From positions 29,058 through 93,057 of the forward strand of contig NZ_JAIQWX010000005.1 of assembly GCF_020164475.1 (NCBI RefSeq): 64,000 nucleotides of DNA. The letters are read 5' to 3'. The notes under the pieces are model-generated. The model made no database searches, was not told the DNA's origin, and worked only from the letters and a program-made list of their open reading frames with translations. Position numbers and translations under genes: made by a program. The first letter of the stretch is position 1, and the number at the start of each line of letters is the position of its first letter. This document shows positions 11,505-20,073 of this stretch, in pieces. This DNA is from Pseudomonas sp. REP124 (GTDB taxonomy: Bacteria; Pseudomonadota; Gammaproteobacteria; Pseudomonadales; Pseudomonadaceae).

Positions 11505-12152
11505 ATGAATCAGGAAGCCCGTTTTTCCCGCATGGAACCGGAGGTACGCAAGGCCAATCTGATCGAGGCGACGTTGGTGTGCCTCAAGCGGCATGGCTTC
11601 CAGGGCGCTTCGATTCGCAAGATTTCCGCTGAGGCCGGGGTGTCGGTGGGGCTGATCAGCCATCACTATTCCGGCAAGGACGAACTCGTGGCTGAGGCCT
11701 ACATGTCGATCACCAGCCGGGTCATGACCCTGCTGCGCGACGCCATGGAGCAGGCCGCTCCCAATGCCCGCGAGCGCCTGTCGGCGTTTTTCCGCGGTTC
11801 CTTCTCCGCCGAACTGCTCGATCCGCAACTGATCGACGCTTGGCTGGCGTTCTGGGGCGCGGTGAAAACCGCCGAGGCGATCAACAAGGCCCACGATGAT
11901 TCCTACGGCGAGTACCGCGACATCTTGAGCAAGGTGCTGAAGGACCTTGCAGCGGAAGAGGACTGGGAAAACTTCGACGCCGATCTCGCCGCGATCAGCC
12001 TCAGCGCCCTGCTCGATGGCCTGTGGCTGGAGCTTGGCCTGAACCCCGGCACCTTCACCCCTGAGCAGGGCATCCTGATTTGCGAAGCCTGGGTCGATGG
12101 GCTTCAGGCCGGTGGCCGCCAGCGTTTCTGCGTGCAGACGAGCAGCTGTTGA
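11505..12152 (+). CDS. TetR/BetI-like transcriptional repressor
   Basis: The 215-residue protein has an N-terminal TetR helix-turn-helix (about 18-62; ISAEAGVSVGLISHHYSGKDEL) and a BetI-type C-terminal domain (LLDPQLIDAWLAFWGAV, AAISLSALLDGLWLE). AGGAG precedes the ATG. It is clearly a paralogue of the TetR gene at 56422-57057, sharing VSVGL-x-x-HH, DPQL-x-x-AW-x-x-FW and LDGLW in register. It sits just upstream of and co-directional with aruR, and a TGAAC-N4-GTTCA-like palindrome precedes both it and the aru catabolic operon. I infer that it represses arginine transaminase genes, although it is not BetI itself (no choline genes nearby). Confidence 0.85.
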   Translation: MNQEARFSRMEPEVRKANLIEATLVCLKRHGFQGASIRKISAEAGVSVGLISHHYSGKDELVAEAYMSITSRVMTLLRDAMEQAAPNARERLSAFFRGSFSAELLDPQLIDAWLAFWGAVKTAEAINKAHDDSYGEYRDILSKVLKDLAAEEDWENFDADLAAISLSALLDGLWLELGLNPGTFTPEQGILICEAWVDGLQAGGRQRFCVQTSSC

Positions 12153-12163
12153 TCGACTGTTCA
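12150..12163. promoter_or_regulatory. Degenerate operator candidate: TGATC-GACT-GTTCA
   Basis: Four of five bases pair. The site overlaps the TetR stop codon and lies 82 bases before aruR. It is weaker than the other four sites and is listed because of its position. Confidence 0.3.
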
Positions 12164-12244
12164 GCTATCGATACTCTCAAGCCTTGATGCAGCAAAACAC
12201 TCTAATAAGAAATACGCCTTCGGGCCTGTGCAGGACACCCAGCA

Positions 12245-12961
12245 ATGACTCCTCGGGTACTGATCGTCGATGACGATCCGCTGATTCGCGATCTGTTGCA
12301 CGCCTACCTTTCCCAGGAAGGTTACGACGTTCATTGCGCCGCCACGGCGGAACTGGCCGAAACCTTCCTGGCCAGCCAGACCGTTGACCTGGTCATGCTC
12401 GACATCCGCCTGCCGGGCAAGGACGGCCTGACCCTGACCCGTGAACTGCGGGTACGTTCGGAAGTGGGGATCATCCTGATCACCGGGCGCAACGATGAAA
12501 TCGACCGCATCGTCGGCCTGGAATGCGGTGCCGACGACTACGTGATCAAGCCCCTCAACCCCCGCGAACTGGTGTCCCGGGCGAAGAATCTGATTCGCCG
12601 GGTGCGCCACGCGCAATCGCCACAACCGGTGGCCACGGTGGCCAAACCGGTCAAGCAGTTCGCCGACTGGGCGCTGGACACCGATCGCCGCCGCCTGATC
12701 GATCCGGCCGGCGGCGAAACCCTGCTGACCCACGGCGAATACCAGCTGCTCAGCGTGTTCCTGCGCAACAGCGGCCACACCCTCAGTCGCGATCAATTGA
12801 TGGACCAGATCCGCAACCGCGAATGGGTGCCCAACGATCGCTCCATCGACGTGCTGGTGGGCCGCTTGCGCCGCAAGCTGCACGACGATCCCGCCGAACC
12901 GCAATTGATCATCACCATCCATGGCGCCGGCTACCTGTTCACGGCCAGTCTGGCGGCGTGA
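12245..12961 (+). CDS. aruR: OmpR-family response regulator, AruR-like
   Basis: The 238-residue protein has an N-terminal receiver domain with phospho-acceptor Asp53 (LVMLDIRLPGKDG), the acidic pair DDD near residue 10 and the Lys of YVIKPLNP. A C-terminal winged helix (about 138-235; RDQLMDQIRNREWVPNDRSIDVLVGRLRRKL) follows. Gene order with the hybrid kinase, permease, crotonase, acyl-CoA dehydrogenase, aruI and aruH matches the P. aeruginosa aruRS/aruHI locus, where AruRS activates the arginine transaminase pathway in response to arginine. The stop overlaps the next start (TGATG). Confidence 0.82.
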   Translation: MTPRVLIVDDDPLIRDLLHAYLSQEGYDVHCAATAELAETFLASQTVDLVMLDIRLPGKDGLTLTRELRVRSEVGIILITGRNDEIDRIVGLECGADDYVIKPLNPRELVSRAKNLIRRVRHAQSPQPVATVAKPVKQFADWALDTDRRRLIDPAGGETLLTHGEYQLLSVFLRNSGHTLSRDQLMDQIRNREWVPNDRSIDVLVGRLRRKLHDDPAEPQLIITIHGAGYLFTASLAA

Positions 12962-13743
12962 TGGCGGTGCGGCGACTGCTCTGGCTACTGCTGACGCTGG
13001 TCGCCAGCCAATGCGCCTTTACGGCAGAGAAAGTGCGCTACTGCGATTATCCGGTCTATCCGCCGATTTCCTGGAGCGACGGCAAGCAGGTTCGTGGCCT
13101 GGCGCCGAGCGTGGTGAAGAAACTGTTCGGCGAACTGGGCTACGAGGTCGAGATCGTGGTGTTGGGCAACTGGAAACGCTGCCTGCTCGATGCCGCCGAA
13201 GGCCGGGTCGACGTGGTGCTGGCTTACAGCAGTCCGGAGCGCGAGCGCAGCATGCTGTTTTCCACGGTGCCGGTGTTGCGTGAGGAAGTGGCGTTGTTCA
13301 TCAATCGCCAGCGCCCGGTGAAATTCGAGAAACTCGAAGACCTGGCCCATTACCGCGGCGGCCTGCTGTTCGGTGAAAGCTACGGCCCGGAGTTCGATCG
13401 CATGGTGGCGCAGAACAACAACATCGAATGGGTCTCGGACAGCCGGCAGAACTTCGGGAAGCTGATTCGCGGGCGCATCGACTTCATCACCCAGGAACGC
13501 CGCACCGGCCAGCTGTACGTGGAAAACCTGCCGGGTGCCCAGGACATCGTCGCCTTGCCCAATGCCCTGAGCGTCGACTATCTGCGGGTCGCGGTTTCCC
13601 GTCTTTCGCCGCTGGCCGCGCACATGCCGCAAATCAACGCGCAATTGCAGCGCATGGCGGACGCCGGTGACATCGAGCGCCTGCTCGACGAGAGCGAAGT
13701 GACCTATCGCGACATGATCAACCTGCCGGCGAACGAACGATGA
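12961..13743 (+). CDS. Periplasmic solute-binding protein (ABC type-3 fold) inside the aruRS operon
   Basis: The 260-residue protein has a signal peptide ([20 protein letters not shown]) and a type-3 binding-protein fold ([30 protein letters not shown]). It lacks any permease partner. It overlaps the response-regulator stop by one base and the kinase start by four (ATGA), so the three genes are translated as a unit. I infer that it binds the periplasmic ligand and presents it to the kinase, as TorT does for TorS. A longer upstream frame exists in the same register, but it runs antisense-like through aruR and lacks the signal peptide, so I reject it. Confidence 0.8.
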   Translation: MAVRRLLWLLLTLVASQCAFTAEKVRYCDYPVYPPISWSDGKQVRGLAPSVVKKLFGELGYEVEIVVLGNWKRCLLDAAEGRVDVVLAYSSPERERSMLFSTVPVLREEVALFINRQRPVKFEKLEDLAHYRGGLLFGESYGPEFDRMVAQNNNIEWVSDSRQNFGKLIRGRIDFITQERRTGQLYVENLPGAQDIVALPNALSVDYLRVAVSRLSPLAAHMPQINAQLQRMADAGDIERLLDESEVTYRDMINLPANER

Positions 13744-15992
13744 TCCGCGCCCGTCCCGGTGGTCTGCTGCGGCGCCTGCTGCTGTTCATTCTGTTGTTCA
13801 GCCTGTGCTTCACCGTGCTCGCCAGCAGTGTGCAGCTGTACATCGAATATCGCCGGGAAATGCGCGACATCGACTCGCGCATGGAACTGATCCGCGCCGG
13901 CTATCTGGCGAGCCTCGAACGCAGCCTGTGGGATCTGAACCAGGAGCAATTGAACGTGCAGTTGCGCGGCCTGGTGGATTTTTCCGATGTGGCGCGGGTG
14001 CACCTGACCAGTGCCGATTACGATCTAGTGCACGGCAATCCGTACCCCATAGGGCCGTTGCGCATCGAGCGCTTTGCCCTGGATTACCAACCGCCATCCG
14101 GACCGTTGCGCCACCTTGGCGAGCTGGAAGTCAGCACCGACCTGGGCGCGGTCTATCAACGCCTGTACGCGAGCGGCCTGACCAGCCTGTTGTGGATGGG
14201 CGCGTTTCTCTGCGGGCTGGCGGTGGCGCTGTCGGGTCTGTTCTATCGTCTGGTCACCCGTCATCTGAAAGTCATGGCCGAATTCGCTCGCAGCATTGCC
14301 GCCGGGCGTTGGCATGAGCCATTGCATCTGGGCAAGCGGCGCGGTGCACTGGAAGACGAAATCGACACCGTGGCCCACGCCCTGGACGACATGCGCCGGG
14401 CGATCCTCAGCGACATCGACCGCCGGGAAAGCGATCGCCTGGCCTTGCAGGACAACCGCGACGAACTGCAACGGATGGTCGAACGACGCACCGCCAGCCT
14501 GATGCGCGCCAAGGAGGAAGCCGAAGCGGCCAACCACGCCAAGTCACGGTTCCTGGCGACCATGAGCCACGAGTTGCGCACGCCACTGAACGGTATTCTC
14601 GGCATGGCCGAACTGCTGCGCGGCGCCAGTCTGAACCCGCAGGACAGCAAGCGTCTAGACGCCCTGCACAAGGCCGGCGAAGGACTGCTGAGCATCCTCA
14701 ACGAAGTGCTGTTTTTCGCGAAACTGGAGGAGGGCGCGAGTCTGCCCGAGCCGGTGGACTTCTCGCTTCGCCAGTTGCTCGATGAAGTACTGACCCTGCT
14801 TGAGCCCAAGGCGCTGAGCAACGACACCATCCTGCTGTGCCGCGTGGATGAGCGGGTGGCGGTGCGTCATCACGGCGCCGAGCAATTTCTGCGGCAGATC
14901 CTCAGCAACCTGCTGGCCAACGCGATCAAATTCACCCAGGACGGCGAAGTCAGTGTCGAAGTGGCTTTGCTCGCGCAATCTGAAGGGCAGCATTTGCGGG
15001 TCAGCGTCACCGATAACGGCATCGGCATCACGCCCGAGATGCAGGCGAAGATTTTCGAGCGTTTCACCCAGGCCAGCGAAGAAATCGCCCAGCGCTTTGG
15101 CGGCACCGGCCTGGGGCTGGCGATCTGCAAACATCTGGTGGAATACATGGGCGGCAGCATCGGCGTCAGCAGTGAGGTCGGGCGCGGCAGTTGTTTCTGG
15201 TTCGAACTGACGTTGCACGCGGCGGGCGAAGTCATCGATGAGGCGCCGATCAGCACGCCGGGCGCGGCGCTGGACATTCTGGTGGTCGAGGATGTGGCGC
15301 TCAATCGCGAAGTGGCCGAAGGACTGCTCCAGCGCGACGGGCATCGGGTGTGGCTGGCCGAAGACGCAGAACAGGCGTTGCAACAGTGTGCCGGTCAAGT
15401 GTTCGACCTGATTCTGCTGGATGTGCACCTGCCAGGCATGAGTGGTGTCGAGTTGTGCAGCCGGTTGCGCGCAAGCGTTGGACCGAATCGCCAGACGCCG
15501 ATGATCGCGCTGACCGCCAGCGTCCAGCCGGCGCTTGTTCGCAGTTATCTGGACGCGGGAATGGACGGTATCCTCGCCAAACCGCTGAAGCTCGAAAGCC
15601 TGCGCCAGGTGCTGGCGGGGCAGGCCACGGTCAAGGAGCCCCTGCAAGCGGGCGGGACCATGGACTGGCAACTGCTGCAAACCCATCGCACCTTGCTCGG
15701 CGAGCAGAAAGTGCAAGGGTTGCTGACGGTGCTACGAGATTCGATCTTGCAGCACCGCGAGGCACTGGACGAGGCGATCGAAGCTGACGATTGCACGGAC
15801 GTCGCGCAACTGGCGCATCGGCTGGCCGGCAGCGGCGATTCCCTCGGCTTTCGCGGGCTGGCCGAGGTGTTGAGAAGGCTGGAAAGCGCGGCGTTGGGCA
15901 ACGATGGATCTGCGATCCGAGGGCTGGCACCGACCGTTCAGGCGCAGATTCAGCGGGCGTTGCAAATCCTCGAAGACCTGCTGCAACGCTGA
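13740..15992 (+). CDS. aruS: Hybrid sensor histidine kinase with receiver and Hpt domains, AruS-like
   Basis: The 750-residue inner-membrane kinase has two membrane segments (about 10-30 and 140-165) enclosing a periplasmic domain of about 110 residues. HAMP and coiled coil follow (about 165-260), then HisKA with His277 in [10 protein letters not shown] and the HATPase domain with [15 protein letters not shown] and [10 protein letters not shown] receiver domain with Asp561 ([10 protein letters not shown]) and a C-terminal Hpt domain with His693 ([14 protein letters not shown]) complete it. It should run a four-step phosphorelay to the response regulator at 12245. The small periplasmic loop is consistent with sensing through the separate binding protein just upstream. 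Confidence 0.85.
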   Translation: MIRARPGGLLRRLLLFILLFSLCFTVLASSVQLYIEYRREMRDIDSRMELIRAGYLASLERSLWDLNQEQLNVQLRGLVDFSDVARVHLTSADYDLVHGNPYPIGPLRIERFALDYQPPSGPLRHLGELEVSTDLGAVYQRLYASGLTSLLWMGAFLCGLAVALSGLFYRLVTRHLKVMAEFARSIAAGRWHEPLHLGKRRGALEDEIDTVAHALDDMRRAILSDIDRRESDRLALQDNRDELQRMVERRTASLMRAKEEAEAANHAKSRFLATMSHELRTPLNGILGMAELLRGASLNPQDSKRLDALHKAGEGLLSILNEVLFFAKLEEGASLPEPVDFSLRQLLDEVLTLLEPKALSNDTILLCRVDERVAVRHHGAEQFLRQILSNLLANAIKFTQDGEVSVEVALLAQSEGQHLRVSVTDNGIGITPEMQAKIFERFTQASEEIAQRFGGTGLGLAICKHLVEYMGGSIGVSSEVGRGSCFWFELTLHAAGEVIDEAPISTPGAALDILVVEDVALNREVAEGLLQRDGHRVWLAEDAEQALQQCAGQVFDLILLDVHLPGMSGVELCSRLRASVGPNRQTPMIALTASVQPALVRSYLDAGMDGILAKPLKLESLRQVLAGQATVKEPLQAGGTMDWQLLQTHRTLLGEQKVQGLLTVLRDSILQHREALDEAIEADDCTDVAQLAHRLAGSGDSLGFRGLAEVLRRLESAALGNDGSAIRGLAPTVQAQIQRALQILEDLLQR

Positions 15993-16116
15993 AATACATT
16001 TTTGTTACAACCTTCTACAACTGCGAACTTTACGTTCAACGGCAACTTACATGGCTTTCCAATAATCGACGCAACCGCCGCAGCGCGGTCTTCGAAGCTT
16101 ATTGGAGATAATAATA

Positions 16117-16191
16117 ATGATCCGCCGTAAAGCTGCTCCTTCCCTGCGCCGTGACGTCCTGTCATGCGCCTCGCACCTCTCTGAATGTTGA
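16117..16191 (+). CDS. 24-residue upstream ORF, possible leader peptide of the permease gene
   Basis: The ORF begins MIRRKAAPSLRR and ends with the codons for SEC-stop, 10 bases before the permease ATG. TTGGAGA lies about 8 bases before its ATG, a good ribosome-binding site. Four Arg codons fall among the first 12, in front of an amino-acid permease next to arginine genes. That suggests translational coupling or arginine-sensitive attenuation, but no clear terminator/antiterminator pair was seen. It could also be fortuitous. Confidence 0.45.
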   Translation: MIRRKAAPSLRRDVLSCASHLSEC

Positions 16192-16201
16192 GGTGCCGAC
16201 A

Positions 16202-17614
16202 ATGACCTCAAACACTGATCGTCAAGGCATCCACCTGACCCGCGCCCTGAAAAGCCGGCACATTTTCATGCTGTCTTTGGGCGGCGTCATCGGCACCGGG
16301 TTGTTCATGGGCTCGGGCGTGACCATCAATCAGGGCGGCCCGTTGGGGGCGATCCTAGCCTATCTGGTCGCTGGTTTCCTGATGTACCTGGTGATGGTCT
16401 GCCTGGGCGAACTGTCGGTGCAGATGCCGGTGTCCGGTTCGTTCCAGACCCACGCCACCAAATACATCGGCCCGGCCACCGGCTTCATGATCGGCTGGGT
16501 GTACTGGATGAGTTGGGCCACCACCGTGGGCCTCGAGTTCACTGCCGCCGGGATGCTCATGACCCGCTGGTTCCCGACGGTGCCGATCTGGTACTGGTCG
16601 GCGTTTTTCGTGGTGGTGCTGTTCGGTCTCAATGCCTTGGCGACCCGTGCGTTCGGCGAGGCTGAATACTGGTTCTCGGGGATCAAGGTGGCGGCGATTC
16701 TCGGCTTTATCGTGGTGGGCGTGCTGGTGATCTTCGGCGTGATGCCGCTGACCAGTGGCGCACCGGCGCCAATGGCGAGCAACCTGATTGGCGACTCGCT
16801 GTTCCCCAATGGCCTGTCGGCGGTGTTCGCGGTGATGATGACCGTGGTCTACGCGTTTCAGGGTTGCGAGATCATGGGCGTGGCGGCCGGTGAAACCGAT
16901 CAGCCGGAGAAAAGCATTCCGCGTGCCGTGCGCAACGTGGTGTTCCGCGTGCTGATTTTCTACGTGCTGGCGATCATCGTGCTGTCGGCGATCGTGCCAT
17001 GGCAGCAGGCGGGGTTGATGGAGAGTCCGTTCGTGCAGGTGTTCGACATGGTCGGCATTCCTTACGCCGCGGACCTGATGAACTTCGTGATCCTCACGGC
17101 GATCCTTTCGGTGGGCAACTCGGGACTGTATGCCTCGACACGCATCCTGTGGGCGATGTCGAAAACCGGCATGGCGCCGAAAAGCCTGTCGCCATTGAGC
17201 AAGCGCGGTGTGCCGTTGCGCGCCCTGAGCATCACCCTGTGCTTTGCCCTGGTGTCGCTGCTGACCAGCTTCGTTGCGGCGGACACGCTGTTCATGGTGC
17301 TGATGGCGGTGAGCGGCATGGCCGGCACCGTGACCTGGATTGTCATCGCCCTGGCGCAGTACAAATTCCGCAAGGCGTACCTGCGTGACGGCGGCAAACT
17401 CAGCGACCTGAAATACCGCGCCCCGTGGTTCCCGGTGTTGCCGCTGACGTGTATTGCACTGTGCTGCTCGCTTTTCGTGTTCCTGGCGCTGGACGAAACT
17501 CAACGGCCTTCGCTGTATTGGGGTTTCGGGTTTATTGCGCTGTGCTATGGCGTGTACTTCCTGTTCCATCGCAAGCGTGAGGCCGTGCTGGCGCCGAGCT
17601 TGCCGAGCGCCTGA
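16202..17614 (+). CDS. APC-family amino acid permease (LysP/basic amino acid type)
   Basis: The 470-residue protein has about 12 membrane helices. The conserved first helix GGVIGTGLFMGSG lies at about residues 27-39, and the E-x-E-polar helices and the QGCEIMGVAAGE motif follow in the usual order. The start at 16202 has GAGGTG before it; a longer frame from 16151 overlaps the leader ORF. It stands between aruS and the aru catabolic operon, as the permease gene does in P. aeruginosa, and probably imports arginine or another basic amino acid. No terminator separates it from the leader ORF. Confidence 0.85.
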   Translation: MTSNTDRQGIHLTRALKSRHIFMLSLGGVIGTGLFMGSGVTINQGGPLGAILAYLVAGFLMYLVMVCLGELSVQMPVSGSFQTHATKYIGPATGFMIGWVYWMSWATTVGLEFTAAGMLMTRWFPTVPIWYWSAFFVVVLFGLNALATRAFGEAEYWFSGIKVAAILGFIVVGVLVIFGVMPLTSGAPAPMASNLIGDSLFPNGLSAVFAVMMTVVYAFQGCEIMGVAAGETDQPEKSIPRAVRNVVFRVLIFYVLAIIVLSAIVPWQQAGLMESPFVQVFDMVGIPYAADLMNFVILTAILSVGNSGLYASTRILWAMSKTGMAPKSLSPLSKRGVPLRALSITLCFALVSLLTSFVAADTLFMVLMAVSGMAGTVTWIVIALAQYKFRKAYLRDGGKLSDLKYRAPWFPVLPLTCIALCCSLFVFLALDETQRPSLYWGFGFIALCYGVYFLFHRKREAVLAPSLPSA

Positions 17615-17638
17615 TTTCCCGTACACAGCACATCCCCT

Positions 17639-17726
17639 GTGGGAGCGGGCTTGCTCGCGAAGGCGCCGTGTCAGACACCTCCAATGTCGGCTGACACGGC
17701 CTCTTCGCGAGCAAGCCCGCTCCCAC
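17639..17726. repeat. REPIN, GTGGGAGCGGGCTTGCTCGCG arms
   Basis: Inverted REP arms around a short core that itself has the pair GTGTCAG/CTGACAC. It follows the permease stop by about 25 bases and may serve as the 3' mRNA hairpin. Confidence 0.9.
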
Positions 17727-17773
17727 ATTTGTTTCTCTGTCGCGCACAAAATCTGTGATTACTACAAAACCCC

Positions 17774-17839
17774 GTAGGAGCAAGGCTTGCCCGCGAAGGC
17801 GTCCTCGAAATCGCCTTCGCAGGCAAGCCTTGCTCCTAC
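17774..17839. repeat. Short REP hairpin, GTAGGAGCAAGGCTTGCC arms
   Basis: Nearly perfect inverted repeat with a small loop (CGAAATCG), shorter than the other REPINs. With the preceding element it fills the first half of the 444-base gap before the aru catabolic operon; the second half (17880-18058) is AT-richer promoter DNA. Confidence 0.85.
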
Positions 17840-17978
17840 AGGTCATGCGTCCGTCTGTCGGCAGTTGTTCGAAGTTGTAACAGCGACATCGCCTACATGC
17901 TACTTATCAAACAATATCCCTTATAAAACAATCTATTAGGCAATACCTGAGCCTGTTACAGCCCATTTCACCCCCCAA

Positions 17979-18008
17979 TTGCCGTCTTACTGAACACTCG
18001 TTTAGTAT
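17979..18008 (+). promoter_or_regulatory. Aru operon promoter with operator candidate B (17988-18007)
   Basis: TACTGAAC-ACTC-GTTTAGTA at 17988-18007 has 8-base arms with one mismatch. The reverse complement shares the 13-base string AACGAGTGTTCAG with the site at 50818. A TTGCCG box (17979-17984), 18 bases and TAGTAT (18003-18008) could be -35 and -10, in which case the palindrome covers the spacer and -10. The gene starts at 18059. Confidence 0.55.
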
Positions 18009-18058
18009 GGCCTCAAGTCGCAACACCTCAGACCAATCAAAATAATTCGAGGACTCGC

Positions 18059-18850
18059 ATGACTACTCACGATTCTCTGCTCACGCAGGTCGAAGCAGGC
18101 GTTGCCTGGATCACCCTTAATCGCACCGCACAGCGCAACGCGCTGGACATTCCGACCCTGAAAAAAATCCACGAACTGCTCGACGCCTACAACGCCGACC
18201 CAGCGGTGCGCGTCGTGGTGCTGACCGGCACCGGACGCAGCTTCTGTGCCGGTGCGGACCTGGACGAGTGGGCCGCCGCCGAAGCTCGGGGCGAACTGGA
18301 AAGCTATGGCTGGACCGAAACCGCCCACGCCCTGATGACCCGTCTGCACACCCTGGAGAAACCGACCATCGCCGCCATCAACGGCACCGCTGTCGGCGGG
18401 GGCATGGACCTGACCCTGTGCTGCGACCTGCGCATCGCCGCGCAATCGGCGCGCTTCAAGGCCGGTTACACCACTATGGCCTACTCGCCGGACGCGGGCG
18501 CCAGCTGGCACCTGCCACGGCTGATCGGCAGCGAACAGGCCAAGCGCCTGCTGTTCCTCGACGAACTGTGGAGCGCCGATCGTGCCCTGGCCGCAGGCCT
18601 TGTCAGCGAAGTCTGCGCCGACGATCAACTGCACGGCGTCGCCAGTGAACTGGCCGCACGCCTGGCCACCGGCCCGACCTTCGCCTTTGCCCAGACCAAG
18701 AAACTCATGCGCGAAGGCGCCGACCGCAGCCTGCCCGAACAACTGACCGCGGAACTCGCCGCCGGCCTGTTGTGCGGTCGCAGCGAAGACGGCAACGAAG
18801 CCTTGCGCGCCGCCATGGAAAAACGCGCGCCACGCTTCATCGGCCGCTAA
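18059..18850 (+). CDS. Enoyl-CoA hydratase/isomerase (crotonase) family protein
   Basis: The 263-residue protein has the crotonase oxyanion-hole motifs GRSFCAGADL (about 60-69) and NGTAVGGGMDL (about 106-116). The two glutamates of classic enoyl-CoA hydratase are not evident: the first position reads MD and the second region reads YSPDAGAS, closer to PaaG-type isomerases. A hydratase name should therefore be held loosely. It is the first gene of the apparent operon through the aldehyde dehydrogenase at 26403 and corresponds in position to PA4980 of P. aeruginosa. Confidence 0.82.
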   Translation: MTTHDSLLTQVEAGVAWITLNRTAQRNALDIPTLKKIHELLDAYNADPAVRVVVLTGTGRSFCAGADLDEWAAAEARGELESYGWTETAHALMTRLHTLEKPTIAAINGTAVGGGMDLTLCCDLRIAAQSARFKAGYTTMAYSPDAGASWHLPRLIGSEQAKRLLFLDELWSADRALAAGLVSEVCADDQLHGVASELAARLATGPTFAFAQTKKLMREGADRSLPEQLTAELAAGLLCGRSEDGNEALRAAMEKRAPRFIGR

Positions 18851-18894
18851 TCCAGCGATATCCCTCCATCAGCACACGAACAACAGGTAGCACC

Positions 18895-20055
18895 ATGAAT
18901 TTCCAACTGACCCAAGAACAAGAAATGTTGGTGGACTCGGTACGCAGTTTTGTCGAAAAAGAACTGCTGCCTTACGAAGACGAAGTCGACCGTGCCGACG
19001 AAGTCTCCCCGGAACTCGCGGCGCAGATTCGCGGCAAGGCCATCGCTGCCGGTTTCTATGCCTTCAACATGCCCGAAGAAGTGGGCGGTGGCGGTCTGGA
19101 CTACCTGTCCCAGGCGCTGATCGAACGTGAGCTGTCCAAGGTTTCCTGGGCGCTGCACGTGTTTGTCGCGCGCCCTTCGAAAATCCTCATGGCCTGCAAG
19201 GGCGAGCAGATCAACGACTACCTGCTGCCGTGCATCCAGGGCGAGAAGATCGACTGCTTCGCCCTCACCGAGCCGGGCGCCGGTTCCGATGCCAACGCGA
19301 TCAAGACCCGCGCCGTGCGTGACGGTGACGACTTCATTCTCAACGGCAGCAAGCACTTCATCAGCCACGCCGGCCACGCCGATTTCGCTATCGTCTTCGC
19401 CGTGACCGACACCTACGAGCACAACGGCCGCAAGCGCAACGCCGTGACTTCGTTCCTGGTCGATCGCAACACCCCGGGCATGACCATTCGCCGTGGGCCG
19501 AAGTGCGTAAGTAACCGTGGTTACCACACCTTCGAAATGTTCTTCGACGACTGCCGTGTGCCGGCTTCCAAAGTGCTGGGCGAAGTCGACAAGGGCTGGG
19601 AAGTGGCCAACGCCTGGCTGACTGCCGGCCGGGTAATGGTCGCCGCCAACTGCGTCGGCCAGGCGCAACGGGCGCTGGACGTGTCGCTGCAATGGGCTGC
19701 GGACCGCAAACAGTTCGGCCAGCCGATCGGCAGCTACCAGGGCGTGTCGTTCAAGTTGGCTGACATGGCGACGCAGATTCGCGCCGCCGAACTGCTGACC
19801 CTGCACACCGCCTGGAAAATGGACCAGGGCACCATGACCGACGGCGAGGCCGGCATGGCCAAGCTGTTTGCCAGTGAAGTGCTGGGTCGCGCGGCCGATG
19901 AGGCGGTGCAGATCTTCGGCGGCATGGGCCTGATGGACGAAGGTCCGGTGGAACGCATCTGGCGTAACGCGCGGATCGAGCGGATCTGGGAAGGCACCTC
20001 GGAAATCCAGCGCCACATCATTTCCCGCGAACTGCTGCGGCCGCTGCTGCGCTGA
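18895..20055 (+). CDS. Acyl-CoA dehydrogenase
   Basis: The 386-residue flavoprotein starts at the ATG at 18895, since the family N-terminus MNFQLTQEQEMLVDSVRSF begins there. The FAD-binding segment CFALTEPGAGSD and the late motif IWEGTSEIQRHIISRELL, with the catalytic-base glutamate in EGTSEI, are intact. It should oxidise a short-chain acyl-CoA to the 2-enoyl-CoA and pass electrons to ETF. Lying between a crotonase and an acyl-CoA ligase in the aru operon, it suggests a CoA-linked branch for a guanidino or amino acid derived acid. The substrate is unknown. Confidence 0.88.
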   Translation: MNFQLTQEQEMLVDSVRSFVEKELLPYEDEVDRADEVSPELAAQIRGKAIAAGFYAFNMPEEVGGGGLDYLSQALIERELSKVSWALHVFVARPSKILMACKGEQINDYLLPCIQGEKIDCFALTEPGAGSDANAIKTRAVRDGDDFILNGSKHFISHAGHADFAIVFAVTDTYEHNGRKRNAVTSFLVDRNTPGMTIRRGPKCVSNRGYHTFEMFFDDCRVPASKVLGEVDKGWEVANAWLTAGRVMVAANCVGQAQRALDVSLQWAADRKQFGQPIGSYQGVSFKLADMATQIRAAELLTLHTAWKMDQGTMTDGEAGMAKLFASEVLGRAADEAVQIFGGMGLMDEGPVERIWRNARIERIWEGTSEIQRHIISRELLRPLLR

Positions 20056-20073
20056 TCCGCCCGGAGAATTCCC

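Noticed and set aside
16018..16045. GAAC-TTTAC-GTTC before the permease as another copy of the TetR operator
   Set aside because: The spacer is 5 bases rather than 4 and the outer bases do not pair, so it does not fit the consensus well enough to list.
16355..17749. 464-codon open frame on the minus strand opposite the permease
   Set aside because: It is Arg/His/Gln-rich with no domain pattern and is the mirror of high-GC codon bias in the permease gene, which has clear membrane helices and family motifs.
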